DNA of 64,000 bases from Cristatella mucedo (GCA_009760855.2 WPIO01000313.1:36383-100382); one strand, 5' to 3'. Counted from the stretch's first letter, positions 26,644-38,467 are shown. The notes: a model not told the origin generated them from the letters alone. Numbers and translations: made by a program.

Positions 26644-29600
26644 GTAAGCTCAGAAGTAGAGTTGCAACGCCTACATTAAAAAAAATGTGTAGCCTAGGCA
26701 ACGTCTAACTACCATAACAAAGAATTGTTAAAGCACTGGTGCACTTTTTTAAAATGCCTATGTCTACGATCAACCGACTCCTTAACTCCTCCCAGATTAG
26801 CTATATCCCTAGCAATTATCGTGAAGATCAAGCAGATTGCTTCTGTAGCATCTTTGTCGACAAGATAGACAAGAGCAGGGATTCCATCCCTAGGGTTGCA
26901 GCATAACATGCCTACTGGAATTATGTCCTACAACTGCATGGAGCTCCTTAACATCTACGTTCAAGGAAGCAATGAGTGGCAATATTCTAAAGTGGATATC
27001 CTTATCAAAGAAGAGAAATAGTCCAGTAGACCCTATTCTTGCTCTCCTGCTTCCGATATGCTATTATCCATCTTCTGGTTCCATGCATTTTTTAAAGCAA
27101 TAAAGATGTCATTAGCCTCTCTTCAAATCCCACTACCTCTCAGAAAGGCTATAACCTGGCCACTACTCAAGAAAGCAACGATTGACTGAGAGAAGTTGGG
27201 CAACTTCTCAGTCTCTCTTCCATAGCTAATATAAAAGAAGCTGGAATGATTCGTTGCAGACCAGCTGAACTCTTATAGTGGAATTAGAAACGTCGGTAGT
27301 AAGATTCAATATGGTTTTAGAACTAATTAGTCCACGGAGTCAACATAACTTCTTGTGTATTATGACGTTCTTAGTAATGCAGGCTTAAGCTTGTTCGGCT
27401 GCATTTTTATGCTTGTTTTGATACTATCGATATGCCAGTGCTCGTGTGTGGTGCGTCTTGCCGGTTTATCACTGGCACTGCACTGCAATAGTCCAGTTAT
27501 TATCTCAGTAGCCCACTCCAGAGAATAACCGTTAACGGACAATGATCAACATGGGACCCTATTTCAAGTTGAGGTACCTACGGGCTTTGTCCTCAGTTGT
27601 GTTCGTTTAACAGTTTAGACTGACCGCTTGCCGATTTGATAGCCAGGCACAGTCTAGGCATTCACCACGTAGAGAACACTCACTGGCCCCAATCCTTTTA
27701 TGCCTGCTAGTCCTTCAGCATGTAAAATATTCTCACATTTCATGCTGCATGTATATATGACAACACACATAAATGTAAGCAAATCTTTATGAATTAGATG
27801 ATTAAAGCAACGTACTCGTTATGGAAAAAACTGTGGAATGTCCAAATGGGTACGGTTATATGGTACAATTGGCTCTGGTCTTTTATATGTATTTTTTGAA
27901 TCTAAGGCTTCCCATTTCCAATGGACCGTTTATTGAACGACCTCATAAGCTCCACCGTCAAGCCTGCATACCTTCAGCTAAATAATATCGTTAAATTCCG
28001 GCTTCTTTAGTCTGGGATACTACATATATATTGGGAATTTGTGTGCAGCTTCCTGTCTCGACATCCGAAATTCGCTGTTTGTTTGCCAGCATTTGCAACA
28101 CGGTTTCTTTTGCTTTAGTCCCAGCCTACCTATCAGATTTGCTTCCCCGCGAGGCTAAGCATGCTACTACCCACCCTTCTAAATCCGGTGGTTTAGTGAC
28201 TTCAAAAGGATGTTTAATAAGCTTCTATTTATGCCACCACTTAGTGGGTCCATGTGATTTTCCTTTTGTGTGCTTAACTGTGAGGACACTGTTATTGCTG
28301 CCATTAGCCACAGTATCATGGTGACCATGTATGTGTCACCTCTAAGTAAATTGTGCTTGCAATCGTGGAGATTCTAGTAACAGTTCCGTCAAGCTTCCTT
28401 TTCAGGGAATGTAAATTACCTGGAAAGTTGTCCTTGGATGCTGAATAAATATATTATTATAGCTCATATTTGAAACTTATGAATGCTGTAGCCTATTTAG
28501 CTGTGTGCACTCAGATGCTGCATCGGTGTAGTTGAAATCATGTTTAGTTTACATCGCAAATAATATTTTGGTACAGCTACAAATGATTGCACATCGTTTG
28601 AACCTAAAATGACGGTTAAAGCAGCTTCACAAACAGCTGGTGGTCATTAGCTGCAGAACTGTTTAGAACAATTCCAAACGACACTTCATCTGTAATGATA
28701 CTCAGTATTTCGCTTTATCTAAAACTTAACTCTTTAAATAGCATTAGTTATTTAAAGCCGGTAACTTCAATCATATTTTCTATTGAAAGGTTTGTCGACT
28801 CAGAGTACCTCAGTCGACAAGCTAATTACTTGTCAGTCTTTTGATCGATGCTTCCGAAGATACAAGAGTTGTCTTCAGATCGGCCTACAAAGTTCGCACC
28901 TAGTTCATACCAAATTAAAAATAGAAGGTGCTGTTCGGTAACTACACTATTGAATGCTCACATAGATGTGCTTGGTGGAATGCGATTATTCAAAGGCTGA
29001 CCACTGCACCTTCTAAGAAAGATTATATCCTCAGCAAATTTTACGCTTCTACTTTCGGTGGACACTGTGGCAACTATGCTTTAGCCTTCTCATTTTGTCA
29101 AAACTTTGTCGACTGTGTTGGAAACACGGTCGAGTTCAGGTTAGATAAAAAGAGTGATGCAGAGGGACTTGATAGGGAGGAGATAAAAAAGATGATGAAT
29201 ACACTTTTTGGTACTTAAACAATTGAGGATAACATCTGTCCGTCAGATGACGCACTGGCTTGGCTTATTCCATCCGGTTCATGTAGGGCTCAAGTGTCAT
29301 CCAGCAACCAAGTCACCCATGAAATCTCTCAACGGTCAATCCACCTTCCGTTGCTGTTCTCCTTTAGTACTCCACATCTGGGAAAAAATGTTTCAGCTCC
29401 ATTGCGTAACATTTCGCTTTTCGGCTGACGATATGCAACTGTATTTGTCATTAAAACCGTTGGAACCAGCTGCAGCAACTGATAAACTGAATACTTGCCT
29501 TGCCGTAGTTCGATCCAGGATGTTGGCTAATAATATCACACTGAGCACTAATTAAACTGGAGGGCTACTCACAGGGTACCAGAAGCATGTGACAGAACTG

Positions 29601-30738
29601 CAAAGCTTAGCTCTTCTAATAGGTGATACTGTTGTGCGACCATCATTGTTTGCTCTGAGTTAAGTGGCCGCCTTTTGCCTATATTTGGAAAGCTTTTTTA
29701 GGAAGACTGCTTCCAGAGCTAATAATCACGTCGATCTCTATTTAGGATTATGAACTGTCGTCCACTATGTCCTGAAAAATATTTAGCTAGCTTTATAGTA
29801 CTGTCTTATCTACATTATTGTAAATCGCTTTAGGCTTGGCTACCTCGAAAAGCCACTAGGCCATTGTACCTAGCTATGAATAGTGCTACAAAGCTAGTTC
29901 GGAAATCCCAGAAATTTTTCTACTTCGTTAAGAAAGCTTCGCTGGCTGCCTAACGATCAATGGATTCAGAGGAGCATAGTCAACTGTGACAGTTAGATTA
30001 AGGCTTTAGAGATGACTGACTCTGATTGTCAATATTAGCTTGCTGCAGTGTTGTATTTGCACAAATGCTGCAACATTGTATCTGGTTCTTACTTAAAAGT
30101 TTCCGACAAAAGAAACCAAGCAGCTTCCTAGCTTCGTGTCACTGAATTTCGTCAACTTAGGTCACCTCTGTAAAAGAATATGTCGTCAGGCTGTTCTGCA
30201 TGCTGCCTTCTTCGGGGACCAGTAATTTACATTGATACAAGCAGCGAATCCATGTGCATCCTTGAGTAAACTTACGAGGCACCTCAAACAGTGAAGTCGT
30301 TGACTGATATCACAACTTTTTGAGGCTATATGACATTAAAGACGAAACTTATGTTAAATGTGTTCTCTTTATTGGCTTCCGGTAGTTTTTATGTTCGCTA
30401 TCTATGCATGCTATATACGTATTGCTGTCTCAAATTAGTTTTTTGATGGTCTTTATGCTTATTTCAGCAGCTTTGAACTGTTGCATAATTTGAACAACTC
30501 TGGAAGTCTTCATTTGTGCAACGTGTAAAGCGAACATTGATAAAGTGCTACGTTCACGTTGCGGATTATGTTCAACAGATGTTTTACTAGTGCTGTTTAT
30601 AATGGCGATTATAGTGCGACTGCTATGTGCTGTGTCTGCTACCTATTTACAATACGTTTTTGCTGTTAACTTCTCTGATGGCAATTTTACGAGGCTTGCA
30701 AGAGTGTAAACGAGGTTTATTTTTAATTTTTTTTTTAG
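26644..30738 (+). mobile_element. Intron G: two decayed LINE pieces
   Basis: It is very close to intron B: the left piece is about 26690-28450 and the right piece about 28690-30520. The RT region 29208-29555 reads through SADDMQLYLSLKPLEP, with a small insertion in the poly-A at 29386 joining two frames. The right half is beta class and leads to exon H. The short form around 28190-28230 is shared with intron B. Confidence 0.85.
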
Positions 30739-30879
30739 CTCGTGCTGCTAGAAATCAGTGGAAACGAGGAGCTAACCACTTTACCTTCTTCGATATGCCA
30801 GCTTCAAGCTTTGAAAACGCTGGAGGCTCGTTCTTGTGGCCTAACTGAACTGCCAGACTCCTGGGACGGCATGAAGTCG
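30739..30879 (+). CDS. LRR exon H of ROCO gene
   Basis: This 141-nt phase-0 exon has a T-rich acceptor and donor gtaagc. It encodes LVLLEISGNEELTTLP and ALKTLEARSCGLTELP, ending DSWDGMKS. It keeps the canonical C in SSICQ and the LP after the second repeat, so it looks closest to the consensus from which types 1 and 2 could derive. The intron after it is more diverged than those of units A-G, which suggests this copy is from an older layer of the array. Confidence 0.88.
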
Positions 30880-33604
30880 GTAAGCTCAGAAGTAAAATTG
30901 CCAAGCCTAGATTTAAAGAAAAAGTTCAGCCTAGGCCACATCTACCACATCTAAAAAACAATCGTTGAAGCACTGGTGCACTTTTCTAAGATCCTGATGT
31001 CCATGATCAACCATCACTTTTACCCCGCCCAGGTTACCTATTTATCTAGTGATCCTTGTGATGATCAAGCTAATTGGTCATGTAGCTTCTCCATCAACAA
31101 GATAAACAAGATCAGGGATTCCATCTCAAGGGTGGCAGCTTAACATGCCCACTGGAATCATATCCAACAACTGCATGCGACTCTTCAGTATCTACGTTCA
31201 AGCAAGCTATGAGTGGCATCATTCTGAAGTGGATATCCCAATCAAAAAAGAGAAAAAGTCCGATACACCCTCCTCTGGCTCTCCTGCTTCTGAGACGCTA
31301 TTATCTTCTGGTTCTATGCACATTTAATGCAATAAATATGTCATTAGCCATACTTCAAATCCCAGCACCTTTCAAAAAGGCTATATTCAGGCCACTACTC
31401 AAGAAAGGAATGCTTGACCAAGAGAACTTGAGCGATTTCTCAGTCTCTCTTCTACAGTTCCTATAAAAGAAGCTGGACTGATTTTTGGAAGACCAGCTGA
31501 ACTCATATATGAACTGATTGTGTAGCTAGTAAGATTAAATCTGGTTATAGAACTAATCAGTCCACGGATTCAACATGAATTCGGGTGTGTACCTTAAAAT
31601 GCAGGCTTGAACTTGTTTCTTTTAAGCTTTCAGCTGATTTTAATACTGTCAATCAGCCAGTCCTTCTTGAGTGAGGCCCATCGTTCCTGTTCATCACTGC
31701 CATTATCGATGCTTCTGAAGTTACAAGGGTTGCCTGTATGTCGGCCTATTAAGTTGGCCTGTTGTGGATACCAAATTAGAAATGGAAGGAGCTGTTAGGT
31801 AACTACTGCATTAAGTGCTGACATTAATCTGCTTGGTGGAATGCGATTATTCAAAGGCTGATAATTGCATCTTTTAGCAGAGATCATATGCTCAGCAAAT
31901 TTGCAGCTTTTACTTTTAATTTACTCTATGGCAACTATGTTCTAGTCTTCTCCTCTTGTCGAAAATGTGTCGACTTTGTTGCAAACGCAGTCGATTTCAG
32001 TTAAGGTAATGGGAGTGATGCAGAGGGACCTAATAGATAGGAGATAAAAAAGGTGATGAATACACTTTTTGCTACTAGAACGATTGAAAATAACATCCGT
32101 CTGACAGATGAGGCACTAGCATGGTTTAATCTATCTGTGTCGTGTAGGGCTCAAGTGTCATCCACCAGCCAAGTCACCTGTTGAGTTCCTCAACGGTCTA
32201 TCCTCCTTGCGTTGCTGTTCTACTTTTATACTCAAACTCTGGGAAAAGTGTTTCAGGCCCTTGGCGTAGCCATTCGCTATTAGGCTGACGATATGCAACT
32301 GTATTTGTCATTCAAACCGCTGGAACCAGCTGCAGCAACTGATAAACTAAATACTCGCCTTGCCCACATTCGTTCCTATATGTCGGCTAATGTTGTTAAT
32401 CTGAGCGATAATATAATTGAAGTGCTACTCATACGGCACCCGAAGCACGTCGCTGGATTACACGGCTTTTCTCTTCTAATACGTGATACTGTTGTGCAAC
32501 CATCATCGTGTGCTCGGCATTGGGGGGGGGGCTGTCCTTCGCCTACATTTGGAAAGCTTCGTTAAGAAGACTGCTTCCAGAGCTATTAATAATGTCGATC
32601 CCAATTTAAGACAAGGAACTGTCGTCTGTAGTGTCTTGAAAAATATTCAGCTAGCTCTATAGTACTGTCTTATCTAGATTATTGTGAACACATTTAGGTT
32701 AGGCTACCTGGAAAAGCCACTAGGCCAGTGCAGCTAGCTATGAATAGGGCTACAAGGCGAGTTCCGTAAATCCGAGAGGTTCCTCTCTTTCTTTAAGAAA
32801 GCTTCGGTGGCTGCCGGTTGATCGATGGATGCAGAGGAACGCTGTCCACCACGACAGTTAGGTTAAGGCTTTAGAGATGACTGGCACGGGTTGTCGAGGG
32901 TAGCTTGCTGCAGTGTTGTATGTGGCACAACTTCCTGCAACGTTGTATCTAGTTCTTACGTCAAAGTTTCCTACAAAAATAATAGAGCAGCTTCTTAGCT
33001 TCGTGTCACCGAATTTTTTCGAATTTGATCACCTCTTCAAAAGAATATGTCCTTAGCCTTTTCTGCATACTCCCTTCTTAAAGGACCAGTAATTGACATT
33101 GATACAAACCACGATTCAATTTGCGTTCTTGACTAAACCTAAGAGGCACCTAAAACTGTGAACTTGTTGACTGATATCACAACTTTTCGAGGCTTATGAT
33201 ATTCAAGACGAAACGTATGTAAGATATGTTCACTTTATAGACTTCCGGTAGTTTTTATATTGACTATATATGTATACTATATACGTATTGCTATCTCCAA
33301 TTAGTTTTTGTTGCTCTTAATGCTTATTTCAGCATCTGTGAGCTGTATCATGTTTCGAACGGCTCTAAAAGTCTTCATTTCTTCCACGTGTAAAGGGAAC
33401 ATAAATAAAGTGTTATGTTCATGCTGCAGATTGTGTTCAACAGATATTTTACTAGTGCTGTTGATATTGCCGATTATAGTATGACTTCAATGTGCTGTGT
33501 CTGCTACCTATTTAGAATATGTCATTGCGGTTAACTTCTCTTACGGCACATTTATGAGGCTTGCAAGAGAGTAAACCATGTTTATTTTCCATTTATATTT
33601 CTAG
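30880..33604 (+). mobile_element. Intron H: shorter, diverged LINE pieces
   Basis: The left LINE piece starts about 30960 and includes INKINKIRDSI near 31090 and an RT stretch LSADFNTVNQPVLL near 31630, related to the usual LSAAFDTIDH motif. It then joins directly, near 31697, to sequence that in units A-G lies about 1.45 kb further on. The RT core is near 32150-32565 (MQLYLSFKPLEPAAATDKLN and PKHVAGL at about 32293-32465). It is less degenerate over the RT C-terminal part than its relatives upstream, and clearly diverged from them in sequence. Confidence 0.82.
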
Positions 33605-33949
33605 CTTGAGCTGCTCATTAATAATAATAATAGTAATAATATTACTGCACTTGATAAAGCGCCCTCAGAGAACTTAATCTCTTTCTAGGTGCTTTACATT
33701 TGCTGCAAAGGGAAATGCAATTGAACGATAACTAAAATCACTCTTGAAAAACAAACAAAATGAATAATATGGTTAGGGGTGGCATGCACAGGGTCAGCAT
33801 GCAAATGTGGTTAGTGGCAGCATATCAGCGGAAACGAGAAGCTAACCACTTTACCCTCCGTGATATGCCAGCTTCAAGCTCTGAAAACGCTGGTGGCTCG
33901 TTTTTGTGGCCTAACTGAACTGCCAGACTGCCGGGACGGCATGAAGTCG
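33605..33949 (+). CDS. LRR exon I, split by an inserted LINE tail
   Basis: The original acceptor (ttctag at 33599-33604) and the first four codons, LELL, are present. About 200 bp of foreign sequence follow, then the rest of the exon from ATATCAGC at 33822: ISGNEKLTTLP, ALKTLVARFCGLTELP, DCRDGMKS, and donor gtaagc. Read through, the insertion gives a stop at 33686-33688. An AG within the inserted tail (before 33815 or 33821) could serve as a new acceptor and would restore phase 0 with only the first few residues changed. Without that, the exon would have to be skipped, which also keeps the frame because the neighbours are phase 0. Confidence 0.75.
33617..33820 (-). mobile_element. LINE 3' end inserted in LRR exon I
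   Basis: Starting with ATTAATAATAATAATAGT, it then has the conserved tail sequence (cttgataaagcgccctc, ctttctaggtgctttac) and ends near ggtcagcatgcaaatgtgg and ttagtggcagca. The same sequence occurs in opposite orientation at 56230-56415 and in the same orientation at 62235-62460. In those copies it continues from the C-terminal region of a LINE, so this is the 3' terminus of a CR1/L2-type element with an ATT microsatellite tail, inserted antisense to the gene. Confidence 0.8.
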
Positions 33950-34189
33950 GTAAGCTCTGAAGGGAAATTGCAATGCATGGATTTGAAAAATGGTCGATGT
34001 AGGCCAGGTGTACCTACTATGAAAGACATTGTTGAACCACAAGCTCACCGTTCGAAAGTGATGACGTCTTCGATCAACCATCACCTTAACCCCTCCCTGG
34101 TTAGCTAATTACCTAGTGATATTTGGGACGATCAAGCTGATCGCTTCGGTAGCTTATTAGTCAGCAAGATAGACAAGAACTCTCCTTTG

Positions 34190-34460
34190 TAACACCCACG
34201 TGGTCTTTTACTTTGTGGAGTTATAGATAGAGATACATTACAAAGTAACTCGGCCACTGCGGCTGACTGTCAATATGGCTGCACGGCAATTTTTCAAGTC
34301 CAAGAGGATTAGGAACATGTCTTCTTTGCTGAAAGAGCTAGGGTGGATGCTGTTCGAGCAATGGATACATAGGAAAGTTCTTAAGCTGTCCCACAAGATC
34401 CGCCATTGTTGGGCTTCTTCAAGCTCAGCTGAACTGCTGCACCAGTTTCAGCCTTAAGTA
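34190..34460 (+). mobile_element. LINE C-terminal fragments
   Basis: 34190-34255 resembles the 3' terminus of the second LINE family (cacgtggtctttta, tttgtggagtta, ending in ATTACA-like repeats). 34275-34457 encodes an island with FKSKRI, LLKELGW and SAELLHQFQP, the conserved region after the RT fingers of L2-type LINEs (LLKELHWLP-type motif). It is a truncated relic within the intron. Confidence 0.65.
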
Positions 34461-34479
34461 TCAGCACACATAAGCATAT

Positions 34480-36000
34480 AAAAGACGAATCATAGGAACC
34501 CACTAAATGCTGTAATAAATAGATGCGTTTTTAATTTAGTTTTAAATTAGGACAAGTCAGGGGATATCGTGATTGAAGTCGCAAGTGATTTTCAGGATTT
34601 GGGACCATACGAACTAAAGGCATGGTCTCCAGAGGATTAGAGATTTTTACGAGGAGTATACAGTTCGATTCCGAAAAGCTGGTGATATGATGCTTAGGCT
34701 GGTGGGGAAGTAGATCTGATAGGTAGGCTGGAGCCTAAGAATGAAGGGACCTAAAACTGTGTGACCAAACCTTGAAGTCGTACATCGCTTGACCGGGAGT
34801 CAGTGCCTGTCGGCGAGAAGTAGTGTGATGTAGCAACTGCCATGCTGACGACAGACAAGCCTAGCTGCAGAGTTTTGCACCAGCTGTAAGTGTAGTTCGA
34901 TTGCACGAGGGCTGGTACCGCTTCTTTCCTCAACAGCTGGTGAGACCATCCCTGAGAGGGGCCTGTGCACAGCTGTGGTCGGCTTCTAATGAGTCGTTGA
35001 CACAGGCCGATACACACATGGTGGATTCATTATCGGGGTCGGCGAAGGGACAGCCAGGGTCGAGGAGGAGAGTGGAGTGAGAGTAGGGGCCGAAGGGAGC
35101 AGTGCGCTCTTCGGTTCCGCGGGTGGTAATAAACTGTCGGTGTTGGGCATCAGCTGGCTCTCTGCTGTGCGAACAAACGCGTAAAGTAAAACGTATGTGC
35201 GCGATTGCACCTGCCTGTAGGGCCTACTAGCAGTGAGTTGCAGAATTCAAGATAGGATGTCAAAAAAGCATCGACCAATTTTGACGTGGTATTCCAGTCT
35301 ACACAAGCGCGAATTTTAGCAATGTTATGTTGCCGAAAGGTGGCAGATTTGACTGTGGAGCTGATGTGGTCGTCCAATGAAATGTCACTTTGGAACACAA
35401 CCCATAGATTTCGTGGAGATTTAATCAGAGATATACTGGTAGAGCCGATTGTGATCGTCTGCCATTCCAATTTCTGAATCATGCTTGGTTTGCCCATAAC
35501 AAGTAAGTTGGTTGTATCATCATTCAAATAGGGAAAATTTGCTGCCATCCAAGTGCGGATGTCGTCAATACTTGTGACAAGGTATTGCTAGAATTTCACG
35601 TGCTGGAGGGTTTTTAATGATCACACCAAAAGTACAACTGAGTGTCATCCCCGTAAAAGTGAAAGCCTAGATTGTGCTTGGCAATCACAATTGCAAGAGG
35701 GGGAGTATAGGCCAATAAAAAAGCTTCATCAAACATTTAGCCTTGAGGTATTCCATATATAAGGGTTATTCGGGTGACCTTTTTGATTTACATCAACACT
35801 CTGGAGTCTTCCACTGAGATAAGACGTGAACCATGCCAGTGATGCCCAGGGGAGATGATAGGAACACAAGAAGGACTTGGTGATCCATACATCAAAAGCT
35901 GCCGGGAGATTAAGCAAAACAAGCATGGAGTGTCTGCATTCATAAGTAGGTCGTTGTGCAGTCGAATTAGTGCTGATTCTGTGCAGTGATTTAAGTGTGC
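34480..36000 (-). mobile_element. Antisense LINE with RT core
   Basis: On the minus strand, 35729-35926 reads LVLLNLPAAFD and LAWFTSYLSGRLQSVDVNQKG, matching RT motifs 3-4 of L2/CR1 elements. Near 35630-35665 it reads LGFHFYGDDTQLYF, the catalytic YxDD box, and 35150-35548 reads VVFQSDISLDDHISSTVK and LEFCNSLLVG. The C-terminal end, 34480-34660, matches the fragment at 49040-49200. The part between 34660 and 35150 has open minus-strand frames but no motif I recognise. The frames are interrupted, so this is a dead copy. Confidence 0.78.
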
Positions 36001-36099
36001 AGTTGTTTACCTCTTAAACCAGAGTGGAACTTACTAGCAAGGTTTGATGTTTTCTACATATGAGTTCAGCATGTCTGCCATGACTTGTTCCTGTGCCTT

Positions 36100-36385
36100 T
36101 GATAGTACAACTACTCTTCTGCTGCCGACTGTGGCTCAACCTTTTCAGCGGTCCTGAGCTGCTACTTCCAGGCTACTCACTAACTCAACTGCTCCCCTGA
36201 CTCTGCTATGCTTCTCTCTTTCTCTTTGTTGCATGAGACGAAGTCTGTTGGCTACCGAATGCACACCGAAAGCCACTTAGGCTGTGAGTGCACTATACAA
36301 AACTCTCCTGCATAGCACCCACTTGGTCTTTATGACTTTGTGGAGTTAGAGAAGGAGATACAGTACATTACATGGTAGAACGGAA
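36100..36385 (+). mobile_element. LINE 3' UTR fragment
   Basis: The block includes ctgccgactgtggctcaac, ctgagctgctacttcc, a pyrimidine stretch (ttctctctttctctttg) and a terminus with cacttggtctttatgac and acagtacattacat. The same order is seen on the minus strand near 46905-47210 and, partly, at 54630-54710, 59780-59960 and 61600-61815. It is the shared 3' UTR of one LINE family in this genome. Confidence 0.65.
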
Positions 36386-36389
36386 ACTG

Positions 36390-36900
36390 TGGTGGAATTT
36401 CTTAAGTTCTCATGGTTTAACGTTGCTCTCTTGAGTTGCCTGACTACAGCCTTTTTGAAAAGTGGTGGGGCATGACCTGGGGCTAATGTCATTTATGATG
36501 TTAGTTTTGCATGACAGGAGCAGATCAATGCATCGTAGAAGTAGGACAATAGGAACATGTCCCAAAGGACTAGTTGTCTTCTTTGATTGGGATATGAACT
36601 TCAGAACGAGGGCAATAGTGACCTGCTTCACTGTAGGCATTGAGTAGCTGCAAGGGATTGAGGGAAAGACTTCCAGGGAGGTGCTGCCATCGTAAGGATG
36701 GACTTTCTTATCTTGCCTCTCTTCTTGACCAAGAAGCTAGAGAAGCGATCTGCCAGATCATCACACGGATCATTAGGTAATGAGCTAACCTGGGAGCATG
36801 ACCAGAGATGGTTGATCGTCGATACCAGCATTTTTGGATTGTTTATCTGTGATTCGACAATTTTTTTTTTAGAAACTAGACTTGGCCTTTGCTAGAATCG
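36390..36900 (-). mobile_element. Antisense LINE, endonuclease-RT linker
   Basis: The minus strand reads VSSLPNDPCDDLADRFSSFL followed by KIRKSI at 36700-36790, the linker before the RT of CR1/L2 elements. Then at 36410-36500 it has TTFQKGCSQATQESNVKP, corresponding to the start of the RT (PLLKK...NYRP in intact relatives). It abuts the + strand LINE tail at about 36385, so two elements meet here. A poly-T run lies at its right end (36861-36870). Confidence 0.65.
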
Positions 36901-37264
36901 ATAGATACGATCTGCATTAGTCCACGTATGCCTGTCTTACCTCTGGTTTAGCCTTACTAAAAGAAGCAGTGTCTCTATCATTGCATGCAACTTAAAGCTA
37001 ATAGATTAATGGGCCTGCAATCATATGTGATTAAGGTTTTACTGAAATTATAATAAGTCCCTTTTATTTATCGAGCAATTTTATGATTAAACCATCAGCC
37101 AATCAGCTGTGTCTCAACTTTACTCTTACGTGCCTACAGCTAGCTCACTGTAGACACCACTATCAAGGGGTTAGCGCCTTGTCGCCATTGGCCTTGACCA
37201 TGCCTCATTTGTTGCCTGCATCGATCTCTTCGGCTCTCGTTCATCAATTTAGAATTTTAAATTG
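36900..37264. other. Intron stretch without recognised features
   Basis: AT-rich intronic sequence. I find no LRR exon, no convincing splice pair and no LINE motif. Confidence 0.5.
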
Positions 37265-38130
37265 AGAGTTCAGCTGGCCTGCCATAACTTTTCGCATATC
37301 TTTGATAGGGCTCGTAAATGCAAGATCGGGTGGTGGTCGCTAAAATTGTATTCGTCTACTGTTGTTTTCTTAATTAGTGGCCCGACAACAGCCTTTTAAT
37401 AAGGTGATGAGGCATTACCTGAGGTCGATGTAATGTAAAGTAATGCATCTCCTTCTGTAATTACATGAACTCACAAAGACTACGTGGATGCTCTGCAGTA
37501 AATTGTTCTATCGCTCCCCTAAAGACTGTCTGTCCATCTGTCGGAATAATTCGGTAGCCAACTGACTCCATCTCATGCAACAGAGAAAGTGAGAATCATA
37601 GCTGAGTCAGGAGAAAGTTGAGGTAGTGAGTATCATTACAGTTTTCGCTCAGGACAGCTAGAAAGGTTATGCCATAGTCGACAGTAAGTGAGTAGTTGTC
37701 GCTGCTTAAGAATTGTGGAGGTGAGCTCCACAGTCTAGGACCTGCAGACCAAATGCTTCTGTTGCCAACGGTTTTTAAGCTGTGGAATGGAACAGCTATT
37801 TTAATGTCCGTACAGGACCTGAGGGCACGAGCAGGCTGAAACCTAAGCAGCAGTGTAGCTAACTATGAAGAAGCCAAGGAAAGGCGGGTCTTTTTCGTTG
37901 ATCAACCGGCAGCCAACCGAGCTTATTCAGCAAAGAAGACACATTGTAAAACCTCAAGAGTTTGTTAAGTAGCCTTGCAGCCACATTCATGACAAGCTGC
38001 AGTGACTTAGTGGTTTTTTGATAGCCCACCCAGAAGGAAAGTACAGTATTCTAGCCAAGACAGAATAAAGGAGCTTGTTAAATCTCTGCAAGCCACTGTG
38101 GGAGACAGTTACTAATCTTAGATTGGGATC
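37265..38130 (-). mobile_element. Antisense LINE fragments
   Basis: 37265-37430 on the minus strand reads like the start of an RT (VVGPLIKK, then DHHPIL). 37430-38130 parallels 46905-47740: the terminus with acctc/ttacatta, the pyrimidine stretch as gagaaagtgag, then aagaattgtgg...gctccacagtctagg, and gatcaaccggcagcc. These are the C-terminal domain and 3' UTR of the same family, heavily broken. Confidence 0.65.
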
Positions 38131-38467
38131 AGTGGCATTAGATATTCTGGGATCAAGCCATGGTTAGTGGGACTCTTGAATAGGCACTCCATACAACGAT
38201 GACTTCGGCTTTACGAATTGCTACTCTAGCATCTACTGAGGTTGGCCATTATCTCCTGTCGGCCAGCACATCCAGGTTCGCTTTGTCACGTGCATGCTTA
38301 AATTTCCCGAGTCCTTAAAAATATTCTGAGTCTGATTGCCATACTGTAATATTAATCACAAAATGTTCTTTGATGGCTGCCAAGCACCATATAACATCGC
38401 TGATGCATCGAACAAGGTATTGTGCATGAAAGCCTTTCTTCAGGCGATACTTTGCTCCTCTTCTTAG
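38131..38467. other. Intron stretch upstream of exon J
   Basis: No coding or repeat similarity recognised, apart from the pyrimidine-rich acceptor tract (ctcctcttcttag) at its right end. Confidence 0.5.

Larger units (their letters stand above)
1..33949 (+). repeat. Tandem array of LRR-exon plus LINE units
   Basis: Nine head-to-tail units are visible. Exon-to-exon spacings by position are about 4321, 4229, 4336, 4320, 4331, 5076, 4236 and 2866 bp. Each unit is one 141-nt LRR exon followed by an intron made of degenerate CR1/L2-type LINE sequence in + orientation. The first seven units are very similar. The unit after 30739 and the exon at 33605 are clearly more diverged and so look older. 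Units are mosaics: the left part of an intron goes with the exon before it, the right part with the exon after it. The array is cut by the left edge of the window, so its full copy number is unknown. Confidence 0.93.

Noticed and set aside
1..33949. CRISPR-like or satellite array.
   Set aside because: The period is over 4 kb, each unit holds an exon and LINE remnants, and units have splice sites. Neither a CRISPR nor a simple satellite.
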